A stretch of DNA of 64,000 nt from Pseudomonas syringae (GTDB lineage: Bacteria > Pseudomonadota > Gammaproteobacteria > Pseudomonadales > Pseudomonadaceae). The position numbers and the translations under genes were made by a program. Of this stretch, positions 1-8,766 are shown piece by piece (positions within the stretch are counted from its first letter, which is position 1; every line of letters starts with the position of its first letter). Below the pieces are notes generated by a model. That model was not told the DNA's origin. It did not search any database and was given only the letters and a program-made list of their open reading frames with translations. The DNA lies in NCBI RefSeq assembly GCF_023278085.1, contig NZ_CP066265.1:3552001-3616000 (forward strand), written 5' to 3'.

Positions 1-789
1 ATAAGTGGTGAACATATAAAACGACAGCGCCGTCAGCGACACGAACGCCCCCAGGCACCCCATGGCGGCCGCGTGATGACGCAAGGTGTCCTTGAGCGGC
101 GAGTGAGCCACCGCGTGCTCTTGAGCAACCGCCTGGAACGCCGGAGTTTCATCAAGTTTCCAGCGCAGATACAAACCCACCAGCCCCAGCGGCGCGGCGA
201 TCAGGAACGGCAAGCGCCAGCCCCAACTGCCCATGGCCTCGGTGGACAGTGACGACTCCAGGGCATAGGCGACCACGGCAGCGGCGGCGAACGCAGAGAA
301 CGTCGAAACCGGAACGAAACTGCCGTACCAGGCCCGCTGCGTACGCGGCGCATGCTCCATGAGATACGCACAGGCCCCCGCATACTCGCCGCCCGCCGAG
401 AAACCCTGGGCGCAGCGAATGAGGGTCAGCAGAATCGGCGCCATCACGCCAATCGCTGCGTACGTCGGCAGCAGACCGATCAGCGTGGTCGCTGCGGCCA
501 TCAGCAGGATGGTCATGGCGAGGGTTTTCTTGCGGCCGATCCGGTCACCCAGCATGCCGAAGAAGATCCCGCCCAGCGGCCGGAAGGCAAAGGCCACGGC
601 AAACACCGCGAAGGTCTTCAACAACGCGGCACTGCTGTCGCCGCTGGGAAAGAATTGCAGAGCGATGGTGGTGGCCAGAAAACCATAGACGGCGAAATCG
701 AACCATTCGACAAAGTTGCCAATGGCAGCGGCGACGATGACTTTCTTCAGCGTGGCAGGATCGACGTGTTCTGCGGCGGTGGTTGTCAT
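1..789 (-). CDS. MFS metabolite:H+ symporter, truncated by the window edge
   Basis: Inner-membrane transporter of the major facilitator superfamily, metabolite:H+ symporter type (relatives carry citrate, proline/betaine, shikimate or dicarboxylates). The ATG is at 787-789 and the frame stays open to base 1, so about 263 N-terminal residues are visible. They include the family signature GNFVEWFDFAVYG near residues 23-35, a GDRIGRKK loop between the second and third membrane segments, RCAQGFSAGGEYAGA in the fourth, and several further hydrophobic helices. The C-terminal part lies outside the window. The substrate cannot be told from the sequence. It is separated by about 150 bp from the next gene, so it is probably its own unit. 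The family call is firm; the function is open. Confidence 0.85.
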   Translation of the reverse strand, partial: MTTTAAEHVDPATLKKVIVAAAIGNFVEWFDFAVYGFLATTIALQFFPSGDSSAALLKTFAVFAVAFAFRPLGGIFFGMLGDRIGRKKTLAMTILLMAAATTLIGLLPTYAAIGVMAPILLTLIRCAQGFSAGGEYAGACAYLMEHAPRTQRAWYGSFVPVSTFSAFAAAAVVAYALESSLSTEAMGSWGWRLPFLIAAPLGLVGLYLRWKLDETPAFQAVAQEHAVAHSPLKDTLRHHAAAMGCLGAFVSLTALSFYMFTTY

Positions 790-936
790 GCTGACCTCGG
801 CATTTTGATCTGGGATGGCTCGATTATCGAGACCGCGACCCGAACACCTCACTCCAGAAGTGTCGTCTGCGTACTCAGGGCCGACGTCTCGTCACCTGTC
901 CGCGCAGAATTCATGCCAGAAGCTCTGCCGCGAGGC

Positions 937-1881
937 TTACAGCCCCATTGCCCGTCGACCTTGCAGGCCGCCGGTGTGGATAAAGATCAGGCGGGTACCG
1001 GGTTCGAATCGCCCGGCCTGCACTTCATCACGCAGGGTCAGCAGCGCCTTGCCGGTGTACAAAGGCTCGAGCGGTATGCCGCTCTGCACTTCGCTACTGG
1101 CAATGAAGTCGAGCAAGGCGGCATCGGTTCTGGCAAAGCCGCCCCGGCTGGCGTCAAACAGAACGCAGGCCGGTGGCAGGTCAGCCAACGGGGTCACGTG
1201 CGGTGCTGCGGCCTCGTTCAGCACCGCAACGATGTTCTGCGCCACACCATGATCGTCCGGCACCGCCATGGCGCCATACACCGGATGCGCGCCCGCCTCT
1301 GCCAGCAGCAGACCGGCAACGGTAGTGCCGGTCCCGGCAGCCAGCCACCAGCCGTGGTAGTCATCCCAGCCAAGTGGCTCAAGCTGATCGTTGACCATGC
1401 CCCGTAACCTGGCACAGCCCCGGGCACCGGCGAGCCCGCCGCCGCCTTCGGGTATCGGATAAAGCTCGGGATAGAGCGCCTGCCAGGGCTGCCAGAAATC
1501 CGCAGCATGCCGCGCTCGATAACCCGCATAACCCAGCCAGTGCAATTGCATGCCAAAGGCTTGCAGATCGAGCACCGTGGGCGTTTGCTGAGCATGACCA
1601 CGCAACAGGCCAACGGTCGGGAAGCCGAAGCGCTTGCCCGCTGCTGCCAAGGCATGCAGATGATTGGAATGTGCGCCGCCCAGGCTGATCAGTCCCTTGG
1701 CACCCACCTCGACCGCGTCGGTCAGGTGCTCGCTGAGCTTGAACCATTTGTTGCCGCTGATCAGCGGGTCGATCTGGTCCAGACGCAGGACAGCCACCTC
1801 AACCCCGGCTTCTTGTAGCCAGGGCAGGTTCATGCGTTGCAACGGAGCAGCGGGCTGCCAGCAAAGGGCGTCGGAAATCAT
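937..1881 (-). CDS. PLP-dependent D-cysteine desulfhydrase / ACC deaminase-like enzyme
   Basis: A 314-residue protein of the fold-type II PLP family containing D-cysteine desulfhydrase and 1-aminocyclopropane-1-carboxylate deaminase. Near residue 45 it has SGNKWFKL, which carries a lysine at the expected PLP Schiff-base position. This is followed by LGGAHSNHLHALAAAG, the conserved Ser/Asn/His cluster that contacts the cofactor and substrate carboxylate. A glycine-rich GTGTTVAGLLLAE further on should hold the PLP phosphate. Length is somewhat shorter than classical ACC deaminases (about 340), which favours the desulfhydrase/YedO-like side. It ends with a small gap before fadH in the same direction. 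Breaking down D-cysteine or a related amino acid to a keto acid, ammonia and sulfide is the likely reaction, but the substrate is inferred. Confidence 0.75.
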   Translation of the reverse strand: MISDALCWQPAAPLQRMNLPWLQEAGVEVAVLRLDQIDPLISGNKWFKLSEHLTDAVEVGAKGLISLGGAHSNHLHALAAAGKRFGFPTVGLLRGHAQQTPTVLDLQAFGMQLHWLGYAGYRARHAADFWQPWQALYPELYPIPEGGGGLAGARGCARLRGMVNDQLEPLGWDDYHGWWLAAGTGTTVAGLLLAEAGAHPVYGAMAVPDDHGVAQNIVAVLNEAAAPHVTPLADLPPACVLFDASRGGFARTDAALLDFIASSEVQSGIPLEPLYTGKALLTLRDEVQAGRFEPGTRLIFIHTGGLQGRRAMGL

Positions 1882-1906
1882 CCACGCAGTTTACCGGCAA
1901 GCGGAC

Positions 1907-3958
<2,052 letters not shown>

Positions 3959-4130
3959 TCAGGTCAATCACGGGGAAACAGGGACCTCTGCGAGCCCTCT
4001 GTTTAATAAGTCCACAGTAAAGAGCAGCTCAGCCACACTCAATGACCGAAAGTGACAAGTTATTGATCCAAACGCGCAGCGGCACTTGGCAAGCGGCCGA
4101 GGTCGTCCTACCCTAGCCGATCATTTACCG

Positions 4131-5285
4131 ATGGCAGCCGCCCAGCCCTCTATGCGCAAATTCTTCGCCATCTGCCTTGTCCTCATCGGCGTGGCCAGCC
4201 TTGTCAGTTATGCCGTCTGGACCGAACAACGTCCGGCAGGTCACTACCTGTCCGATCTGCGCATCCGTCTTGCTGTCAACGAAGGCGAACCCAGCGAGCG
4301 TGGCAATCTGCTGGGCATCGAACCGCAACTGTTTCCCACGGACTATCAGAACACCGAGCGGCTGCACCGCAAGCTGGCGGCCTATCTGCAACAGGCCCGC
4401 GATTTCGGGCTGCTGAATTCCAGAACAGTGGTGGTCCTGCCGGAGCATATCGGCACCTGGCTGTTTGCCAGCGGCGAAAAAGACCAGCTCTATCAAGCGA
4501 CCACTGTAGAAGAAGCGATGGACTGGCTGTCCTGGAGCAACCCGGTGCAATTCATCACCGCGCTGCTGGGCGCCGAAGGCAGAAACCGGCAGGACGACGC
4601 GCACCTGCGCCTCAAGGCCCACGCCATGGCGCGAGACTATCAGGCGCTGTTTGGCGGGCTGGCCAGGGAATTCAGCGTCACACTGGTGGCAGGCTCTATA
4701 GTGCTGCCGGAGCCCAGCGTCGAGAACGGGCAATTGAAGGTCGGCAATGGCGCGCTTTACAACTGCAACGTGACGTTCGGCAGCGACGGCAAACCGCTTG
4801 GCCAGCCGCAACGTCAGCTGTATCCGGATCGTCATCAGAAGCGTTATGTACGCGCCGAGCGTGATGCGCCGTTGCAGGTCATCGATACACCGGCCGGCCG
4901 TCTTGGCGTGCTAATCGGCAGCGACAGTTGGTACCCGGACAATTACACGCGGCTGAACAAGAGCGGGGCCGAGCTGATTGCAGTGCCTGCTCTGGTGATC
5001 GGCAAGACCGCCTGGTACGAGCCGTGGCACGCGCCCCGCCACTCGGCCATCGAGATCGCAAACGAGAACCCCAGCGAAGGTGATGCCTGGCATCGCTTGA
5101 CGCTGACCGGACGTTTGCCGCAGAACACGGCGCAGGCGGGCATCAGCGTATTCATGCGCGGGCAGTTCTGGAATCAGGGCGTCTACGGGCAGAGCTTTGC
5201 CAGCCGTGGCGGGCAGACCATAGCCGAACAGCCGCCGGAAAACAGCGCTACCGATGGCGCTCGCCTGATCAACCTCTGGCTTTGA
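4131..5285 (+). CDS. membrane-anchored nitrilase-like protein lacking the expected catalytic Cys
   Basis: About 384 residues with a short N-terminal hydrophobic anchor (KFFAICLVLIGVASLVSYAV) followed by a periplasm-type domain resembling carbon-nitrogen hydrolases. The glutamate motif is seen as LPEH (E105), a lysine as RHQKRYVRAE (K237), and the nucleophile-strand motif as GVLIGSDSWYP. In active nitrilases that last stretch reads like xICxDxxYP; here glycine 263 (codon GGC at 4917) takes the cysteine's place. It may therefore be a non-catalytic or altered-chemistry member. The start could be ATG 4131 or ATG 4152; neither has a clear Shine-Dalgarno. The stop codon abuts the AraC-type gene, so the two are probably co-transcribed and coupled. 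The family assignment is moderate; the function is unknown. Confidence 0.6.
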   Translation: MAAAQPSMRKFFAICLVLIGVASLVSYAVWTEQRPAGHYLSDLRIRLAVNEGEPSERGNLLGIEPQLFPTDYQNTERLHRKLAAYLQQARDFGLLNSRTVVVLPEHIGTWLFASGEKDQLYQATTVEEAMDWLSWSNPVQFITALLGAEGRNRQDDAHLRLKAHAMARDYQALFGGLAREFSVTLVAGSIVLPEPSVENGQLKVGNGALYNCNVTFGSDGKPLGQPQRQLYPDRHQKRYVRAERDAPLQVIDTPAGRLGVLIGSDSWYPDNYTRLNKSGAELIAVPALVIGKTAWYEPWHAPRHSAIEIANENPSEGDAWHRLTLTGRLPQNTAQAGISVFMRGQFWNQGVYGQSFASRGGQTIAEQPPENSATDGARLINLWL

Positions 5286-5287
5286 CG

Positions 5288-6322
5288 ATGCAGACCCTGC
5301 GCCTGGGTGATCTGTCGGTGGGGTTTATCCAGAGCCTGACCGATGCGGTCAGCAGCTTCGATCGCGACCCGAACCCGCTCCTGGAGCAATTCGGACTTGA
5401 TCCTGCGCGCCTGAGCGAGGCCGGGGCGCGACTGTCGATCCCGCGTTACATGCGCCTGGGCCATGCCGCCATTCAACTGACCGGCCAGCCCGGACTGGGA
5501 TTGCGCATGGGCCAGCTCAGCCGTTTCGCGCAGGCCGGCCTTGCAGGCGTCACCGCCGCGCAGGCACCCACGGTGCGCGAGGCGGCACGTGCCCTGATCC
5601 GTTTTGAAGCCTTGTATGGTTCCAACTATCGCGGTCAGTCGAGCTTTGACGAGGATGCTGAAGGCGCGTGCATGCGCTTTTATTCCATCAGCCCCTACAA
5701 CGCTTACAACCGGTTTGTGGTGGACTCGATTCTGAGCGGCTGGCTCGCTCAACTGTCAGCGCTGGCCCGCTGCGAAGTACGCGCGCAACGCATGGAAATC
5801 GAGTTCCAGGCGCCTGCCTACGAGGCGTTGTACGCCAGCCTGAGTGACAACCCCGTCCTGTTTGGCATGACCACCAATCAACTGCGTCTGGATCAGGCGA
5901 GCCTTGCGTTGCGCAACCCGGATCACTGCCCGAGTACCTGGCGGCATCTGCTGCAATTGTGCGAAAGAGAACTTGAACAGCTGACCCGTACCCGCAGCCT
6001 GCGTGAGCGCATCATTCAATTACTCGGGCCGTTGCTGAATGGCGGCAGGGAACCGGATCTGGAGGAAGTGGCGGCGAGGCTCAAACTGCCGACCTGGACG
6101 CTGCGCCGCAAGCTGGCCGAAGAAGGGACGCAATTTCGGGCAGTGCTCAATGACACGCGGCGTGATCTGGCAATGACCTATATCCGCGACACCGAACTGG
6201 CGTTCGGGGAGATCGCCTATCTACTGGGGTTCGCCTCGGCCGAGGCCTTTCAACGCGCCTTTAAACGCTGGAACGGGCAGACTCCGGGAGAGTTCCGCCG
6301 CAGCCAGCGCCAAAGCGCCTGA
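5288..6322 (+). CDS. AraC-family transcriptional regulator
   Basis: A 344-residue regulator. The N-terminal ~200 residues look like the arabinose-binding-like domain of the OruR/ArgR-type AraC subgroup (LRMGQLSRFAQAGLAGVT and following). The C-terminal ~100 residues are the double helix-turn-helix domain: LEEVAARLKLPTWTLRRKLAEEG, then AMTYIRDTELAFGEIAYLLGFASAEAFQRAFKR and the closing motif WNGQTPGEFR. The ATG at 5288 lies three bases after the stop of the nitrilase-like gene; a TTG at 5282 would overlap that gene by four bases. The tight coupling suggests that the partner is its target or effector-related gene. The effector is unknown. Confidence 0.88.
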   Translation: MQTLRLGDLSVGFIQSLTDAVSSFDRDPNPLLEQFGLDPARLSEAGARLSIPRYMRLGHAAIQLTGQPGLGLRMGQLSRFAQAGLAGVTAAQAPTVREAARALIRFEALYGSNYRGQSSFDEDAEGACMRFYSISPYNAYNRFVVDSILSGWLAQLSALARCEVRAQRMEIEFQAPAYEALYASLSDNPVLFGMTTNQLRLDQASLALRNPDHCPSTWRHLLQLCERELEQLTRTRSLRERIIQLLGPLLNGGREPDLEEVAARLKLPTWTLRRKLAEEGTQFRAVLNDTRRDLAMTYIRDTELAFGEIAYLLGFASAEAFQRAFKRWNGQTPGEFRRSQRQSA

Positions 6323-6328
6323 AGCCGT

Positions 6329-6415
6329 TCACAGTTCGGTAGCGTCGTCGGCAGGCTCTACCGGGTCCAGTTCCGATGCTCGGTATTCAAGTAGTTCTTC
6401 CTGGTATTCGTCCAT
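6329..6415 (-). CDS. 28-residue acidic small ORF, divergent from ilvA
   Basis: A short ORF starting with ATG at 6413-6415, preceded by an AGAGGGCAAGA ribosome-binding site at good spacing. The product begins MDEYQEELLEYRASELD and is strongly acidic, with about ten Asp/Glu and one Arg. It has no membrane segment or signal. It ends six bases after the AraC-type gene, convergent with it, and is transcribed away from the ilvA leader. I do not recognise the family. Support is the strong Shine-Dalgarno, the clean start and stop, and its position in an otherwise coding-free stretch; there is no direct evidence of translation. Confidence 0.5.
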   Translation of the reverse strand: MDEYQEELLEYRASELDPVEPADDATEL

Positions 6416-6587
6416 TTTCTTGCCCTCTGGCTGATTCAATGCGCTTGATAATCAAAGCTGGAATAACTGACCGCAAGATCAACATTAAAGTGCCAATGTG
6501 AAACAAAAATGTTGATCCCCATCAAACAGACGAAAATATCTTCTGCGGATTCAGGACGGTTATGCAGCTCGATATCTACCGCCGCGC

Positions 6588-6617
6588 TTGACTTGCCTGC
6601 CTGCACCGCCCTACCCT
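6588..6617 (+). promoter_or_regulatory. putative sigma-70 promoter of the ilvA leader
   Basis: TTGACT at 6588-6593 and TACCCT at 6612-6617, 18 bases apart. The -35 is good and the -10 is weak (three of six consensus bases). The predicted transcription start is about 6624-6626, which coincides with the ATG of the first leader peptide. That would make the leader peptide mRNA leaderless and explain why it lacks a Shine-Dalgarno sequence. Found by eye only. Confidence 0.4.
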
Positions 6618-6624
6618 CCAGTTC

Positions 6625-6690
6625 ATGAACCTCATTCAGCAACACCTCGGCCAGATTATTATTACCGTCATTCCAGTCATGGCGGGTTAG
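6625..6690 (+). CDS. ilvA leader peptide (Ile/Val-rich, 21 aa)
   Basis: A 21-codon ORF with the product MNLIQQHLGQ followed by IIITVIPVMAG. Five isoleucines (three consecutive ATT codons at 6655-6663, plus ATT at 6670 and 6634) and two valines form a run typical of attenuator leader peptides for branched-chain amino acid genes. The stop TAG is 12 bases before the A-tract and 18 bases before the GC-rich arm of a strong intrinsic terminator. The last codons (ATG GCG GGT TAG) contain GGCGGGTT, complementary to the terminator's 5' arm. No Shine-Dalgarno is visible; a leaderless start from the promoter just upstream is possible. The control peptide reading is inferred from this architecture. Confidence 0.7.
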   Translation: MNLIQQHLGQIIITVIPVMAG

Positions 6691-6718
6691 CCGACGTTTG
6701 CAAAAAAACCCGCCCTGG
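6673..6718 (+). promoter_or_regulatory. candidate antiterminator of the ilvA attenuator
   Basis: GGCGGGTT at 6681-6688 pairs perfectly with AACCCGCC at 6707-6714. CCAG (6673-6676) can pair with CTGG (6715-6718) across a four-base bulge. This pairing is mutually exclusive with the terminator at 6703-6731. A ribosome stalled at the Ile codons (6655-6663) would leave 6681-6688 free to form it. A ribosome finishing at the stop codon would cover it and allow termination. Confidence 0.6.
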
Positions 6719-6731
6719 AGGCGGGTTTTTT
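6703..6731 (+). terminator. attenuator terminator upstream of ilvA
   Basis: CCCGCC (6709-6714), loop CTGGA, GGCGGG (6720-6725), then six T (6726-6731). The preceding A-tract extends the stem. It is a strong rho-independent terminator placed between the Ile-rich leader peptide and ilvA, with no complete gene upstream for it to end, which points to conditional termination. Confidence 0.85.
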
Positions 6732-6769
6732 CTGTCTCCCGGGCAACATTATTCAGCCAGGAGCCAGAC

Positions 6770-6886
6770 ATGATCACCATCCTTCGCCCTATCGCCCCTT
6801 CCCTGAACCGAATAATCGGTGTGCTGCCTGTCATGGCACCGTGCATGCCTGAGGGGCAGTGTTTGAAGGATCGATGCGATGACTGA
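6770..6886 (+). CDS. second small ORF in the ilvA leader (38 aa), overlapping ilvA
   Basis: ATG at 6770, six bases after a perfect AGGAG (6759-6763). It encodes 38 residues starting MITILRPIAP and containing RIIGVLPVMAP, which resembles IIITVIPVMAG of the first leader peptide. The stop TGA (6884-6886) lies just inside ilvA, whose ATG is at 6879, so translation could be coupled. Codons near its start (ATCCTTC, 6779-6785) are complementary to the ilvA Shine-Dalgarno GAAGGAT (6865-6871). It could be a second-level control peptide or a decayed duplicate of the first. No known family. Confidence 0.5.
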   Translation: MITILRPIAPSLNRIIGVLPVMAPCMPEGQCLKDRCDD

Positions 6887-8402
6887 TCTGCTCAACCATT
6901 ACGTACGCAAGATCCTCACCTCCCGCGTCTACGACGTGGCTATCGAAACGCCGCTGCAAGGCGCTCGCCAGCTCTCCGAGCGGCTGGGCAATCAGGTGTT
7001 GCTCAAGCGCGAAGACTTGCAGCCGGTGTTCTCGTTCAAGATTCGCGGCGCCTACAACAAGCTTGCGCAACTGAGCGCAGAAGAAGCAGCACGCGGCGTG
7101 GTCACGGCGTCGGCCGGTAACCATGCCCAAGGGCTGGCGCTGGCGGCACGTGAACTGGGCATCCTCGCAACCATCGTCATGCCGCGCACCACGCCTGAGA
7201 TCAAGGTCGAGGGCGTGCGCTCGCGTGGCGCCATGGTGGTGCTGCATGGCGATTCGTTCCCCGAAGCGCTGGCCTACTCGCTAAAACTGGTCGATGAGCA
7301 CGGCTTCGTCTATATCCACCCGTATGACGACCCGGACACCATTGCCGGGCAAGGCACCGTGGCGATGGAAATCCTTCGTCAGCAGCCGGGGCAACTGGAT
7401 GCGATCTTCGTGCCGGTCGGTGGTGGCGGTTTGATTGCGGGTATTGCGGCGTATGTGAAATACCTGCGCCCGGAGATCAAGGTCATCGGCGTCGAGCCGG
7501 ATGATTCGAACTGCCTGCAAGCGGCGATGGCGGCGGGTGAGCGCGTGGTGCTGAGCCAGGTCGGGCTGTTTGCGGATGGCGTGGCAGTGGCGCAGATCGG
7601 TTATCACACCTTTGAAGTGTGCCGTCATTACGTCGATGAAGTGATCACGGTCAGCACCGATGAGATCTGCGCGGCGATCAAGGACATCTACGACGACACT
7701 CGCTCGATCACCGAACCGTCCGGTGCGCTGGGCGTCGCGGGTATCAAAAAGTATGTCGAGCAGCGTGGCGTGACTGGCCAGACGCTGGTGGCGATTGATT
7801 CCGGGGCCAACGTCAACTTTGACCGCCTGCGCCACGTGGCGGAGCGCGCCGAGCTGGGCGAAGGGCGTGAGGCGATCATCGCCGTGACCATTCCCGAGCA
7901 GCCGGGCAGCTTCAAGGCGTTCTGCGAGGCCATCGGCAAGCGCCAGATCACCGAATTCAACTACCGCTACCACACCGACCGTGAAGCGCACATCTTCGTC
8001 GGCGTGCAGACCCATCCGGAAAACGATCCGCGCAGCGCACTGATTGCCAGCCTGACCGGGCAAGGCTTTCCGGTGCTGGACCTGACCGATAACGAGCTGG
8101 CCAAACTGCACATCCGCCACATGGTCGGCGGGCACGCCGAGCGGGTCGATGATGAAGTGGTGCTGCGCTTTGAATTTCCGGAGCGGCCGGGTGCGCTGTT
8201 CAACTTCCTCAACCGCCTGGGCGGTCGCTGGACCATCTCGATGTTCCACTATCGCAACCACGGCGCGGCAGATGGCCGGGTGGTTGCCGGACTGGTCGTG
8301 CCTGAGGAAGAGCGGCATCTGGTGGGCGCAGCGCTGGACGAAATCGGTTACCCGTACTGGGATGAAAGCGAGAACCCGGCGTATCGGTTGTTTCTGGGCT
8401 GA
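6879..8402 (+). CDS. ilvA: threonine ammonia-lyase, biosynthetic
   Basis: A 507-residue PLP enzyme converting L-threonine to 2-oxobutanoate and ammonia, the committed step to isoleucine in the cytoplasm. The PLP lysine is K54 in FSFKIRGAYNKL. The phosphate-binding glycine loop is PVGGGGLIAGIAAY, and SAGNHAQGLALAA is the substrate-contacting stretch. The C-terminal third carries two ACT-like regulatory domains (from about residue 330, IPEQPGSFKAFCEAIGKRQITEFNYRY and the repeat near FEFPERPGALFNFLNRLGG), the classical isoleucine/valine feedback module. Full length. A GAAGGA Shine-Dalgarno lies eight bases before ATG 6879. The leader peptide, antiterminator and terminator upstream suggest transcription attenuation by isoleucine supply. 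Confidence 0.97.
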   Translation: MTDLLNHYVRKILTSRVYDVAIETPLQGARQLSERLGNQVLLKREDLQPVFSFKIRGAYNKLAQLSAEEAARGVVTASAGNHAQGLALAARELGILATIVMPRTTPEIKVEGVRSRGAMVVLHGDSFPEALAYSLKLVDEHGFVYIHPYDDPDTIAGQGTVAMEILRQQPGQLDAIFVPVGGGGLIAGIAAYVKYLRPEIKVIGVEPDDSNCLQAAMAAGERVVLSQVGLFADGVAVAQIGYHTFEVCRHYVDEVITVSTDEICAAIKDIYDDTRSITEPSGALGVAGIKKYVEQRGVTGQTLVAIDSGANVNFDRLRHVAERAELGEGREAIIAVTIPEQPGSFKAFCEAIGKRQITEFNYRYHTDREAHIFVGVQTHPENDPRSALIASLTGQGFPVLDLTDNELAKLHIRHMVGGHAERVDDEVVLRFEFPERPGALFNFLNRLGGRWTISMFHYRNHGAADGRVVAGLVVPEEERHLVGAALDEIGYPYWDESENPAYRLFLG

Positions 8403-8461
8403 GGCCGCGGATATCTCACGCTCCGCGCGAATGGAGTTCACGACGCTGCACGTCGCAAGAG

Positions 8462-8509
8462 GACGCAGAGCGTCCAGAAAATGCATGCCAACGCGGAGCG
8501 TCGGCACGA
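8462..8509 (+). repeat. 47-nt double-hairpin repeat, copy 1
   Basis: Two short hairpins in a row: GACGC-AGA-GCGTC, then around TGCCAACGC...GCGTCGGCA. Further copies are at 62549-62595 (inverted) and 62941-62987. Divergence between copies largely keeps the stems. Confidence 0.7.
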
Positions 8510-8571
8510 TAGCTATGAGCGCTCCAGCGCTCAGTGTTATATAAGTCCGCTTTTGATTCTGGCCGTAGGCC

Positions 8572-8661
8572 GTAGGAGCGAACTTGTTCGCGAAAGGGCC
8601 GGTATAGTCGCCGAAAACACGCCGTCTGAAATACCGTCTTCGCGAGCAAGCTCGCTCCCAC
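8572..8661. repeat. REPIN-like inverted REP pair
   Basis: GTAGGAGCGAACTTGTTCGC at 8572 and its near reverse complement TTCGCGAGCAAGCTCGCTCC ending GTGGG on the other strand (8639-8661), separated by about 45 bp. The core GGGAGCGAGCTTGCTCGCG is the REP type common in Pseudomonas. Two inverted REPs at this spacing form a REPIN, mobilised in other genomes by a RAYT transposase; none is encoded in the window. Confidence 0.8.
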
Positions 8662-8766
8662 GAGATGTGTGCATAACGATGAGCGCTCCAGCGCGGGAAT
8701 GCCTTGGGTGACGCTCTGCGTCACCCATCTGCGCCGTGGCGCGCATTCAAGGGCGGGTGTATTTCA

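Larger units (their letters stand above)
8403..8766 (-). repeat. repeat-filled intergenic region after ilvA
   Basis: No convincing gene. It holds one copy of the 47-nt double-hairpin repeat (8462-8509), a REPIN-like inverted pair (8572-8661), two direct copies of ATGAGCGCTCCAGCGC (8515-8530 and 8679-8694), and a hairpin GGTGACGC/GCGTCACC around 8706-8725. The ORFs readable here run through these repeats and lack ribosome-binding sites. Confidence 0.7.

Noticed and set aside
6436..6846. 136-codon ORF antisense across the ilvA leader
   Set aside because: It reads through the terminator hairpin and both leader peptides; no Shine-Dalgarno. The leader interpretation explains the bases better.
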